A DNA stretch of 64,000 bases, taken from assembly GCA_019918135.1 (NCBI GenBank), contig WBZZ01005336.1:72501-136500 (forward strand). Reading direction: 5' to 3'. The notes under the pieces were generated by a model. The model saw only the letters and a list, made by a program, of their open reading frames with translations. It searched no databases and was not told the origin of the DNA. Below are positions 49,561 to 60,382 of the stretch, piece by piece; position 1 is the first letter of the stretch; each line of letters opens with the position of its first letter. The translations under genes were made by a program, and so were the position numbers. This DNA is from Paulinella micropora. Lineage: Eukaryota; Cercozoa; Imbricatea; Euglyphida; Paulinellidae.

Positions 49561-51942
49561 TTAAACACAACGCGCTAGTATCTTTTTAGCGGCCGCCGCG
49601 AATTGGGCAAGCTCATGCGCAAGCCAACTCCGCTGCAGCCACCTGGACAAGGGTTCAACCAAGTACTCGGTATTAGTCCACTGCCGATCCGGCGGTAGCA
49701 AGAGCTCGGGCATGTCCCACCGACAACTCCGGTGCGCGAACGCTGCCACCTCCGCCCAGAGATCCAGTGCCTCTTTTACACAAAGCTGAGCCTCTGACGC
49801 CAGGGTACGAGAACAGCGCAGCAACTCCGGGGCGGGCGTGTCCAAGAGCGCTTGCGTTAACAATTGGCCCCATGGTTCGAGCGCGCCTGGTTGAAACCTC
49901 AGCCCGGCCGGTACGTCGCCAGCGGCGGGCCACCCTGCGGCAAGTCTAGCCTCCTCTACCTGTTGCAACAATTCGTACTCCTCACGACAGCTTTCTTGCA
50001 GAGACGACCTGGCCGCCGACCGGCCGGCCGACTCCGTTAAGAGCCTCTGGACCAGGCGGTCGTACCCCTGCAGAGCCAGCACCCACAGCCTGCCTAGCCC
50101 CGGCCGAACAGATTCTTCAAAGTAGCCCCGGCAAGACTGCGCGGCAGGGGCGCAGGCCAGCCGACCTCCGGTCCAATAGATAGACAACAGCCACAAGGAA
50201 CACACCAACGCCTTTCGTTCTTGCCAGATAGGACCCAACAGATAAACCTCGAGGCCAATCTGCTGCTGCTTAGCGGTCTCGCCCTTTTCTTCATCTCCTC
50301 CTCCTATGGACAGCGGCTCCTGCCCCCAAGCACGTTGTTACACCTCGTCGCACAAGGCCTGAAGAAGCCGTTCGGTCAGCGGCCGCTCCCCCGGGCCTGC
50401 TGACATCATCCCCAAAGCGTGCGCGCCCGCCAGGAGCTGCCGGTACCGACCGAGCGCCTGCCTGTGGTAAGAACGCGCATGTTGGGCCACGAGTTTTTCG
50501 TACGCACTGCTCAGTGCCTCACAAGCCCCCCAATCCATGCGCCTCGCATGGTTTGGAGAGCTCCCTGGCCCCTCTATCAATCTCTCTAGCTTGGGCAATA
50601 GCCCATGGAATAGTTGTACAAGCATACGGGCCAGGGTGCCGCGGTCTTTGTCGAACAATGGGCGCGTGGAGGCGTCGGCTGCATCCTCTCTGGGAGCCCT
50701 AGCCCACAGCTGGTGCGCCTGGACCTGTTGGATAAAGCACGGAGAGTTTGCTGTGTCTAGCACATCCATAATGAAACCTCCGCTCTGCTGAGAGAGATTG
50801 AGCACGTTCAGCCAGATCTGGACGAAATGCTGGCCTAGCCAGTCGACTGACAGACCGTCTCCTCCTCCTGCGCCATCCTTTCTTTCTCCACTCCCCCGTG
50901 CGGGCAGGCTGGGCTGCGTATCGGCGAACGGGTTGATCACGTCTTGGCAGGTGTCACTCTCTGCCCTGCCGACACTTCTTGTCAGCAGCGCTGGCAGCCG
51001 CCCCCAGCCCTCGTAGCGGGGCAGGGCCCTTGCCCACTCCCGAAATTAGTCCTGGCCTGGCATCGGGGCCCGATCCGGGGAGCCCCAAACGGTCAGCACA
51101 CAAGACCTCAGCGCCGGCAGGGCCGCGCGCTCCCAGGCCGTCTCTTCGGCCAAGACGCCGCCCTGATAGGCGGCGACCAGAATCTCAGCACTCGCGCCGC
51201 GCGCGGCGCCCAGCAGGCACTCGTCTTGGCAGCGTTTAAGACCCCCCGCAAAACAACGCAAAGCCCCACGTCTGGCCGCGCCTTCGGAGTCGCGGGCTCT
51301 AAGACTCTGGAGTGCCGCGGCTCTTGTCATCGTCGTCGGGTGGTCGGGGCTGGCTGTGGGTGCTGCTCGGAAGGCCGCTACTAGCCGGTGCACCGTCTGC
51401 CACAACAGAACGTCCACTTGTAACGGCTCGCTGCCGTGACGGCGCTGGGTAAAGTGTTGCGTCAGCCCCAGCAGCGGCCAGCCGCGTCTACCCTGCAAAT
51501 AGGACAGGCCTCTTTCTAAGCAGCTACCGACTGCTAAAAGCCGTGGTAGGGGCGTGTCCGCTAGCTCTTTTGTGTTCCCGAACATGCTCTGGAGCGACAC
51601 TGTCTCTGACAAAAAGCCTTCTAGCTGCGCTCGCACGGGGGGCGGCAGGCTGCCCACGGCCGTAGCCCGAGCTTGCAGGACTCGCCGGATGTTCTGGCTG
51701 ATGAACGACAGGGGGCGTTCCAGCAACCACGCCGGGTTGGGGAAGAACACGTGAACCAGTATATCGCGAAAGCAAAACACCGCCCGCCTGCGGCCCGCCG
51801 CACAAAAACTTGTGCTTGCAAACTCTGGGCAGCACATGTGTGCTGCATGCATGAACACGCACTCGTGCTCGCACTCGTGCCCCCCAGCCTGGTGCCCGTC
51901 GTTGCCTCCTTTATTTCTGACTTGCGAGAGCGCGTCGGCCAC
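49561..51942 (-). pseudogene. Large unknown gene with two in-frame TAA stops
   Basis: A single reading frame runs from 51942 (GTG; first ATG at 51852) to TAG 49561-49563, about 794 codons, interrupted only by TAA at 51046-51048 and TAA at 50338-50340. The stretches between and after the stops stay open and coding-like (for example EWARALPRYEGWGRLPALLT follows the first stop). The protein is mainly helical, rich in Leu, Ala and Arg, with an early Cys/His cluster (HECEHECVFMHAAHMCC). No family is recognised. Three adjacent genes in one frame without spacers would be unlikely, so one broken gene is preferred. Divergent to the 52249 gene. Confidence 0.55.
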
Positions 51943-52248
51943 TGCTACATATTAGTGCGCAGCTGCTCTCTGACATCTTTGTACAAAGACTCGACTGTCC
52001 AAGACCATCGTCACACTTGTTCCGCCAAGCCTCTCTTTCTCTCTCTTTCTCTCTTTCGATTTTGTCTTGAGAGATCATGCAAGGCAGTGTAAGTAAGGAG
52101 AGGGGAGGGGGGGAGGGGAGGGGGGGGGGAAGGGGCCAGAGAGAGAGAGAGAGAGCGGGGAGGTTCTGCCCCCCCCCTTTTTCTCTTCCCTTGACTGTAA
52201 GCAAAAAACTAAAGCTAGATTTTTTTGGTTGAAAAAAAGGGGAGACAA
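51943..52248. promoter_or_regulatory. Divergent promoter region
   Basis: 306 bases between the unknown gene and the giant surface protein gene, with CT repeats (about 52,030-52,062), a G-rich tract (52,095-52,132) and GA repeats (52,138-52,156). No TATA box is clear. Confidence 0.35.
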
Positions 52249-55200
52249 ATGTGGGCATATAAGCTACTGATCGCAGCCTGCATGATAGCGGGCTGCGCAG
52301 TCAAGGTCAGGGCCGCCACGCTGCGCAGCGTCGTGACCGATTCGGTACAGCGGAACGACGAGTATGGGTTGGGCGAGGCCGTCACAGAACATCTGCTGAC
52401 CCTAGACTTTGAACTCTGCCAACGCCCCTTTGCCAATGCCCCCGACGAGATCAGGCTGTTGCTAAACCTGACCGGAGGCAGACGTGTCCCCGTCAAGATC
52501 AGTTGTAACGGCGTCTTCCATGAGACGCTACTCCGCCCGCTCGAGTACCTACCCTTGCAGCTCAAGTTGCACGAGCACATCTCGTGCGAGGGCGACGTGG
52601 CCAACCAAGCGCTTGTGACAGGGGGCAGCCAGGTGGGCTCCCTGTATGGCAGAACAGCGGGAGCTGATGCTACCCTTAGTCAGGCCTTGGGAGAACTGCT
52701 GGCTCACGACTGGAACTCGCCCGGCAGCTCTGGCGGCGGAATGCCCCGCCGGGTCCTGTTGCAACAGACAGTGCCGTCCCCCCAGGAAGCCACGCCCGCA
52801 GGCAGCGCCGGGCTCTCCCCCGCAGCCCCCCTGTGCGGGGGCGTCCCGGCGGATTGTGCGAGCATGCAACATTACCACCCGCAGGTTCTGCGGGACTACC
52901 AGAAGAGTTACATGGAGGCGAGCGTCTACGACTACGAGCAGACTCTGATCCGGGGCGCTAAGCTGACCAAACTCTTTCTGCACGAGCTCAACTACAGCCG
53001 CCGTTGTCTAGCACCTTTGCTCTGTAGCCTAGGCGACGGAGGCCGGGGCAGGTTTGTGGGGCTCGCTGTGCATCAGCGCCGGGCGCTGGAGCTGCACCAA
53101 ACGCAAGCGCGGATTCGCTTGGCCACGGCGTACAGAACGTCGTTCATCCCGGCCGAACCCCCCGGGGACAGCGAGAGGACCAAGAAATTGGAAACGGCGC
53201 TTGCTGCCTCGCTGGCAATCATGGGAGGTACGGCGTTAGCTATGCCGATAATCGGGAAGGCATTCGCGATTGGGGCGGGGTTCAGCGCCCTGGTTAGTGG
53301 GATCTGGTTAGCCATTCAGAAGAAAAAGGACGGTAAACAAACGGTCGAGCCCGATGACGAACAAACAGACAATATGTGGAACCAGTTCCTGCAAAACGAC
53401 AAGAGCAGACAGCTGGTCGGCTGGACGCCCGTGGACGGACGGCAAGCGTGCGCGGCCGCCCAGAGCCAATACTGGGAACAGCTCGTTTTGGCCCGCCAGG
53501 TGCCGAGCTATGTGCTCGACATCAGCCGAGTGGTATTTGGGGGCGACGCCAACGCGCCCCAGCCTGCACCCCTAGACCCCGGCCCGCTGAGGGGCGTCCT
53601 GACCGCCACGGCCATGTACGACTGGCTGCAAAAGGCACGCCTTGCCCCGCAGTACGACGACGACAACGCAGGCAGCAGCCGCGGGGTGGCCCTGGTGACC
53701 GCGAAGCACCAGCTGCCTCCAGCACGGCGGGGCTACCCCCTCCAGTGGCAGTGGGACCCCCCTTGTCGCCCGCTGGCGCAGTCTCAGCCGTACGAGGCGC
53801 GCAAAGAGAGCGAGGCCTGCCGGGGGACGACGGAATCGTCGCAGCCGGGGCCCGACGCGCTATACCCGCGAGTCTTTGCCAGCGATAACCGCTGCAAATT
53901 TACCCCGGGCTCCGACAACGCGCGGGACACACAGGAGGCTTTCTCCTGCATCCCCGCGCGGGTGTTCCTTCGCCCCGGCGCCAGCCACCGCTGGAACAGC
54001 AGCGCCTGTGAGAGCCGAAGCGAGCGCGAGCTCTACTGCGGCCTGGCCGCGGACAACGCCGAATCGGCCAAGCTGGCGGCCGAATGCTCGGGGGGGAGCG
54101 CCGCGGGCCTGCGCGCCGACCTGCTCGACAGCCTGTGGCTGCTGCTGGACGAAGATGGTGGCGGGTTCATCGAGCCTCAGCACACCCAGGAGAGCGAGCT
54201 GGAACAGTTCCGCCGCTATTTCTGCACGGACGGCAAGCTGGCCGCAAGCCAGTTTTGGTTTCGCTCGGCGGGCGACCCTGGCAGCCCGGGCTGGCTCAAG
54301 GGCGCCGAGTGTCCCTGCGCTGAGTCGACCAACGAGGGGCTCCGGGGCTGCCCCGTGAACCCCTGGGAGCGCCTGGACCCCCGCCCGGGCACCGGCCACG
54401 GGCTACTTCGTACCCACGGGCAGGTCCAGGCCTGCGTGCGCAACCGTGGACACAGCTACTGCACGCCGCTGCTGGACTTTGCTTCTATGCACGCCGAGCT
54501 GCGCCAGGCGCCCGCCGCCCTGGAAGACAGGTGCAACACGTCCTTTATGAACGCGCTCGGCAACGTCGCCGATTCCTCGGGCGCTGACCTCAAGGCGCTC
54601 ATGCTGTACACCGAAGGCCAGATCAAGTCGCTGGAGGCGCTGGGCTTCAACTGCAGCAAGGCCCGCAGCCTGTGCCAGCTGGCTTCCGACTACGCAACCC
54701 CCGTCCTCAGCTTTGCGGAGGCTCAGAAGCAGTGTTCCGACACACGCGGCTCACCCTGCCAGCTGCCGCAGCCCTCCTCCCATTATCCCGACGGCGGGGT
54801 CGAGTACCTCAGATGGATAGCGCGGGTAGAGCGCTGCTACGGCAACGCTGCGGCGGCGGGGGAGGTCCAGGCTGTCGAGGGCGCCACCTGCCGCCACCCT
54901 GACTCCACGAACCCCACGCGCCTGCCCCCTTTCAACCGCGGCTTCCTGAGCAAGGAGTCCTACGACATAGGCATAGGGGGCACCGTCGTAGAGCCGGCTA
55001 CAAGACCAGGTCGGGCATCGACTACGAGACACGGTGCAAGCCCAACTACGCCGTGTCAGAGAGCACCGAGACGCTGCGCCTCACGGTGGCCAAGGCCGCG
55101 CTGGACGTGTCCGCCAACGCCGCGGCGCTGGAAAACTTTGTGTCCGAGGTGATGGGGAGCGGCTCCGACGGGATCGTGGCCATCGCGACCAAGCAGAGGG

Positions 55201-58200
55201 AGAACCTGGCACTGCAACTCAAGGGGTTGGGCCTGGCCGAGGACCTAGAGGGCTGGCTGGGCAACGTGCGCATGGCGGCGCTCGCCAACATGCAGGAAAG
55301 ACTGACGGACCTGTCCAGCAACGTGCAGCGCTACACCAAGGACTTTGACACGCAGCGCGAGGCAGTCGCCAGCCAGTTCGCCGGTCTGGAACGCGAGTTG
55401 CAGCGCGTGGGCGGGTTGATCGAGCAGCTGGACGCTTCTACCGACCGGGCCGTCGCGGAGCTGCGCGGGCTGGCGGGTGCCGTCCAGGACGCGATCTACG
55501 TCACCCGCGGGCTGATGGAGGACTTTGCCAACGTGATGGGCAAGTCCGCCGCCAGCAGCAGCAAGGTAGCGGCGCTGGCGCGCCAGTTGCTGTACGGACG
55601 GCAGCGCTACGTCGCGCACGTGCACGACGTGCAAGAGGAGCTCTCGCTCCGGCTTGCCGGGGAGCAACCCTTCCTGCCCAGCACGCCCTACGGAGTTCGG
55701 CGTCGTACCGCGCGCGCTGTCGGGCGCCTCCGCGACCGCGCCGGCCCACGAGACACGCCTGTGGCACGCGCTGCTCCATGCCTCGGGCCAGGTGTGGGTC
55801 TACCAGCTGCGGCTGCTGCAGCTCTGCGACCTGCGCTGGGTCCAGGAGGGGCTGAACACCATGGGTTTCAAGGAAGACCTGGTCATGAATGCCTGGGGGA
55901 GGCCCAGCTGCCGCCTGGGCTCGCTGTCGCAGCAGCTGCGCTGCGCGGGCTGCGCCTGCGCGTCAGCGCCCAGCGCTGCCAACTCACCCACTCCTTGGGC
56001 GGCGTGGAGGGGGCCAGCGCGCGCTACTTTCACAACACGACCTGGTTACAGCAGGGCGCCGCCCAGCTGCCCTTGAGCGAGGCCGGCCGGGGCTCGGGCT
56101 TGTGCGTGCCCTCCAGCGTCCAGCCCGTGCCCCCCGCCTCGCCAACAGCAGGCGCCGTCTGGAGCTCGGCCAAGCGGCTGCCGGTCCTGCGCGATGCAAC
56201 GCTGTAAAGCTGGGCCCAACAAAACAGGCAGCCGGGCACCGACCCCGCCCCCAAGCTGGAGACGGCCGAAGACACCGACAGCGCTGCCGTGGGGCTTGAC
56301 CTAGCCGGGGGCGACGCCGTCCGCGGGCTCCTGACTGCGCTCTGCCTAGGGCCGGAGGCGCTCTGGGGGGACGCCGCCCCCCTGGCTCCGGCGGCCGCGG
56401 GGGCGGTCCGCTGGAGCCTGCGCCCCGTACTGACGGGGCGCACTAGCTCGGCCCAGGGCGGTGCGGCCTACTGCTACTGGAACAGGGCCGCCGTGACCGC
56501 CTCCGAGGACGCCCTGCGCTCGAACTCCCAGGAGGCGCTGCAGCTCCAACAGCTGCGGGAGACGCTGGTGTGCGACAGCAACATCCGCACGGCCCGCGTG
56601 TTCGCCCGCCTGACCCAGCAGCTGCAGGCCGCGCCCGAGCAGTACCTCAGGCTGGGGGCGGCGGGGGTGCTGTACCAAAACGGCCAGGTCCCCGAGGGCT
56701 GGGACAAGGCCGGCACCACGGAGCGCGATTGGCTCCTGACGCCGTACTCGCTCACTCTAGTGCTGCAGCGGCAGTGGGCCCTGGCCCTCAAGACGCTGGC
56801 CAACTCGCCGCTGGTCGCAGAGTTTCTCTATGCCACCGAGGGGATGCTGCCGCCCCTCGGCATGCGCACCGAGTTCAGCCAGCGCAGCCCGCCCCCTCCT
56901 GAGAGCATTGCCGCTTACCTGGCGCAACAGCCTTCGCTGTGGTCCACCACCACCCCCTCAGCGCTCCTCGCCGCCGGCAACTCCACCTCAGCTGATGCTA
57001 CTGCGACAGTCGATCTCGGCGCCACCGCCGCCGCCGCCCCGGCAACAACAACGACGACGGCGCAGCAGCTGCAAGGCGCCAACGCGGTGGCACAGACCCT
57101 CGCACTCGTGGAGGAGGCGAGCGAGGCGCCGCCTGTCCGCCCGGCCCTCGACGACGAGGAGGCCAGGCTGCTGTCCGGCCAGCAGACGCCCTCCGATCTT
57201 ATCAACTGCTACCGCACCAGCTGGCTGGCGCACACGGGAACGGCGCTGCGCCTGCTGCGCGTGGAGCCCGTACGCACGGAACCAGTCATCAACTGGCAAA
57301 TCGAACTTGACCGCGACTCCCCCGAGCTGCAAGGCAAGGCGGCCGCCGAGCTCGATGAGCTCCAGCGCGCGCTGGAAACCCAAACCTCTTGGGCCCTAAT
57401 CGACTACGAGGTCCCCGGCGAAGAGCTCTTGTTGGGCACCCTCGACAACGGCTGGTACTGGGCGGGCGAGCCAGTCTGCGCCTTGGAGGGAGGCTGCGCC
57501 GCGCCGAACCCCGCCGCCACGGGGCGCTACCTGGTGGACGTGGATCCCACCGACATCTGCGCCGGCCGCTCCGCTTTCCAGCGGGCCTCGCGCAGCGCCG
57601 GCGGCACGTGCCTTAACACAGTACGCCTGCCCATAGGCCCGGAAGGCGCCAGCCCGCCGTCGCCCGAGGGTGGCGACGACGACGATGAGAGCGCGCTGGG
57701 TTCGCGAGTGTACTCGCAGACCGCGTACCGCCAGGATGGCACCTGCACCTGGACATGTTCCGCTTCGAGGACTTCTACCGCTACGAGCATGGCTCGCTGC
57801 TGCACACCCGACCCTCACACGAGGACTTCGACCCCCACCGCGCGGTCACCAGCCCCGGGGACCTCGTGCGCCCTGTCTATGCTGTTAGCTCCCAGGGCGG
57901 GCGCCGGGTCTTCTGTGCACGCACGCCCGCCGTACCCCAGGGCCGAGTCTGCCAAGTCCTAGAAAACTTTGAAATGATCCTACAGCCCGCTCTCGGCGGG
58001 GGCGGTGCCGCCGCCGAGCTGCTGGCTAACGCCTCGATTCGGGTACGCTGGCGGGCCGCTTCTGGGGCTGGCAGCGTCACCGCCCAGCTGCGCGTCCCCG
58101 AGTCGGGCTCCGCCCTGGCGCAGCAGCAGCAGCTCGGCGGCGGCGGGAACGGCAACCCTGCCGGCGGCGGCGGCGGCGGCGCTGGCAACGGCACCGGCAC

Positions 58201-59080
58201 CGGCACCTCCGTACGCCTGGAATGCCCTACCGATGTGCAGGTCTTGCTGCCCGGCACACGCGACCTGACACTGCAGTACCTACTCCCGCCCGCTCTCGTC
58301 GGGCGGACCTGGCGGCTAGAGCTCACACCTCCGCCCTGGCCCAACGGCACGACGCCCGTGCCCGTCTGGCAAACGCTCCCGCCTACCGGGCTAACCAAGA
58401 ATCTCTGGCGCGCCGCCACTGCCGCCGCAGTAGTCGCCGTCTTCACGCCGGCCGGCATACGCATGTACCCCGCCGAGGGCAACACGCTCTGCTTCGTCTG
58501 GAACGCGCTCGGCGCCACCAGCGCCGTCCCCCTCCAAGAGCAGACGGTCCTGGACGCCGTGTACAGCGACCAGCAGGGCTTGCTACTAGCGCAGGCTGCG
58601 GCTAGCACCGCGGAGGCCCTACGCCTGCACGAAGAATGGCTCCAGACCGTAGAGGCCGCGGTCGCTAAGTATGCCAAATGGATCACGCGCAGCACACTCA
58701 ACGGCGAATGGACCGTTAACGCGACGGCTAGGAACCGGACCGACAATGCGCCGCGCCGCCTCGCAAGCGACGTGCAGCTTAGCTCCCCTCCCCTCAGCGA
58801 TCCAGGCCAAGCCAGCGTGGCGCTCGACAGCTTCGTCGACACCGTGCACGCAACCGCTGTTTTGTCGGGCGCCAGCCACGCGGGCAGTGAAGACCCCAGC
58901 CTCACCAAGTTAAAGGCCGATTTGCAAGATCTTGACTCCAAAATCAAGAGCTACACAACGGAGGTCCAAACGTCAATCCAAAACGTACAGCAACGCCTAG
59001 ACGAACCCGAACTGCAAGAAATCCAAAAAGGCACCGACAAGAAGCTCCTGTCTATCCGGGAGATCAAGGCAAATGAATAG
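52249..59080 (+). pseudogene. Giant secreted/membrane protein gene, frameshifted
   Basis: About 2,277 codons from ATG 52249 to TAG 59078-59080. Residues 1-22 are a signal peptide (MWAYKLLIAACMIAGCAVKV). A Cys-containing domain follows, then near residues 325-360 a long Gly/Ala-rich hydrophobic segment (IMGGTALAMPIIGKAFAIGA and on) followed by a Lys cluster, consistent with a membrane hairpin or other membrane-active segment. Downstream come Cys-rich stretches, a helical region (55,060-55,650) with coiled-coil character, Ala/Thr-rich linkers, a Gly-rich linker (58,135-58,200) and a C-terminal coiled coil (DLQDLDSKIKSYTTEVQTSI). Breaks: frame changes near 54,990, 55,690, 55,960 and 57,735, and in-frame TAA 56205-56207. 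No relative is recognised. Likely a virion surface or host-contact protein, now broken. Confidence 0.55.
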
Positions 59081-60162
59081 AAGAAAGGCCCCTTCTGATT
59101 CTGTAAAATCAAGTCTGCTTCTAGACGGGCACTCCAACTTCTAACGGGTTCCGGGGCCCCCAGCACCGTCTCGCGGAAGGGGGCGGCGATCTCCGCCCCG
59201 CTCAGAGTAGGGAATATGGCGTGCAGAGGCTTCCCGTAATTAAAGCAGGCCCACGTCTGGCACCAGGCAGTAAATTGATTTAAAAAGTCCACCACGTCGC
59301 CCACCGCGGGACCTCGGCGCGCATTGTCGTCGCCGCGCCCCCCGGATTTGGCACTTGCTGCTTGCGAGTCCGGAACGTCCACTAGCCTCAGCAAGACCAT
59401 GTTACTGTTGTCAAAATCAACGCGGTGGCAACTTTTGCCATCCCACAAGAGGTTCTGGAGGCCCCAGTCGCTCAGAATGCAATTTATGCTGCGCAGAGAC
59501 GCGGCCACGTTGTGCTGGGCCTGGCACAGTGTTCGCACCAGGCCAGATGTTGTCTCGAGCTCTTGTAGTCGGAGCTTGTTACGAGTCAGCGGCACGCCCA
59601 TGTCCGGCATGCAGAACCAGTAGCTTCCGCCCGCGCGAGAGCTGCTTTTGGACCAAAACAACCCGAGGACGGGCGGCACAACGCCGTCCGTTAGCTTGTG
59701 CAGGCGGGCCTGCATAGCAGCCTCGACGACTACATTGTTGGCTCCACCGCCGACACTGTTCTCTACTTCCTTGCACACCAGCCCCTGACCTACACGCAGA
59801 ATCCTACGTGTTTCTGACTGCAAAACGACTGCACCTTCCCACGCGCTGGGTGGAACTTCTCTGATGAGCACGCTGTCGGGCAGGGTCCTGTCAATTTCGA
59901 AGCGCAGCTGCGACAGCTTTTCGTCCAGGTACTGGTTGCTTACTACAGGCAGACGTGCTACAAAGCCGCTGGGGCTGAAACTTACGTTCTGTTCGCTAGC
60001 ACTTCTTTGTCTTAGAGCTGTGAACTCTGCATGGCCCGTGTGCTTTTTTCTTTGCTGCTGGTTCCCGAACAAGGCTTTTTCTAAATCAGGGCCCCATCTC
60101 TGGCAGGGACTAGCCGACCCAGGCGCCTGAGTCACCTTGGTCTTCCGACGCTTGCCCCGCAT
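58951..60162 (-). CDS. Kinase-fold protein
   Basis: 404 codons from ATG 60160-60162 (MRGKRRKTKVTQ) to TAG. The N-terminus is basic. GQGLVCKEV holds a candidate VAIK lysine (K131) and EAAMQARLHKL a candidate helix-C Glu. CMPDMGVPL resembles the hinge. ILSDWGLQNLLW has the catalytic Asp and Asn in D-x4-N spacing (D232, N237), and RVDFDNSN takes the DFG place (D249). It is therefore a divergent protein or small-molecule kinase (the DFD variant occurs in aminoglycoside/fructosamine-kinase-like families). Open throughout. The C-terminal 43 codons overlap the end of the convergent surface-protein gene; their coding value is doubtful. Confidence 0.6.
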   Translation of the reverse strand: MRGKRRKTKVTQAPGSASPCQRWGPDLEKALFGNQQQRKKHTGHAEFTALRQRSASEQNVSFSPSGFVARLPVVSNQYLDEKLSQLRFEIDRTLPDSVLIREVPPSAWEGAVVLQSETRRILRVGQGLVCKEVENSVGGGANNVVVEAAMQARLHKLTDGVVPPVLGLFWSKSSSRAGGSYWFCMPDMGVPLTRNKLRLQELETTSGLVRTLCQAQHNVAASLRSINCILSDWGLQNLLWDGKSCHRVDFDNSNMVLLRLVDVPDSQAASAKSGGRGDDNARRGPAVGDVVDFLNQFTAWCQTWACFNYGKPLHAIFPTLSGAEIAAPFRETVLGAPEPVRSWSARLEADLILQNQKGPFFYSFALISRIDRSFLSVPFWISCSSGSSRRCCTFWIDVWTSVV

Positions 60163-60382
60163 TTTTTTTCTTAAGGTGAATGGAGGAGGAGGCACGGGAA
60201 AAGGCTACGACCCTCTTCTCCCCCCCTCTCCCCCCCGCCCCTCCTCTCCTCAGAAAACTTTTCGTTCTGTGTGTTGCGCCCTGCGCGGCACCCCCCCCCC
60301 CCATCTTTACCACTTGATCACTTTTTTTGCTCCTCTTCCGCCCTGAAACGACAAGGGGAGGGAGGAGAAAGCTACAAAGCGC
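60163..60382. promoter_or_regulatory. Divergent intergenic region
   Basis: 220 bases between the divergent kinase-fold gene and the next gene. C runs at 60,223-60,245 and 60,290-60,302; ATCACTTTTTTTGCTCC at about 60,317. No TATA box. Confidence 0.3.
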
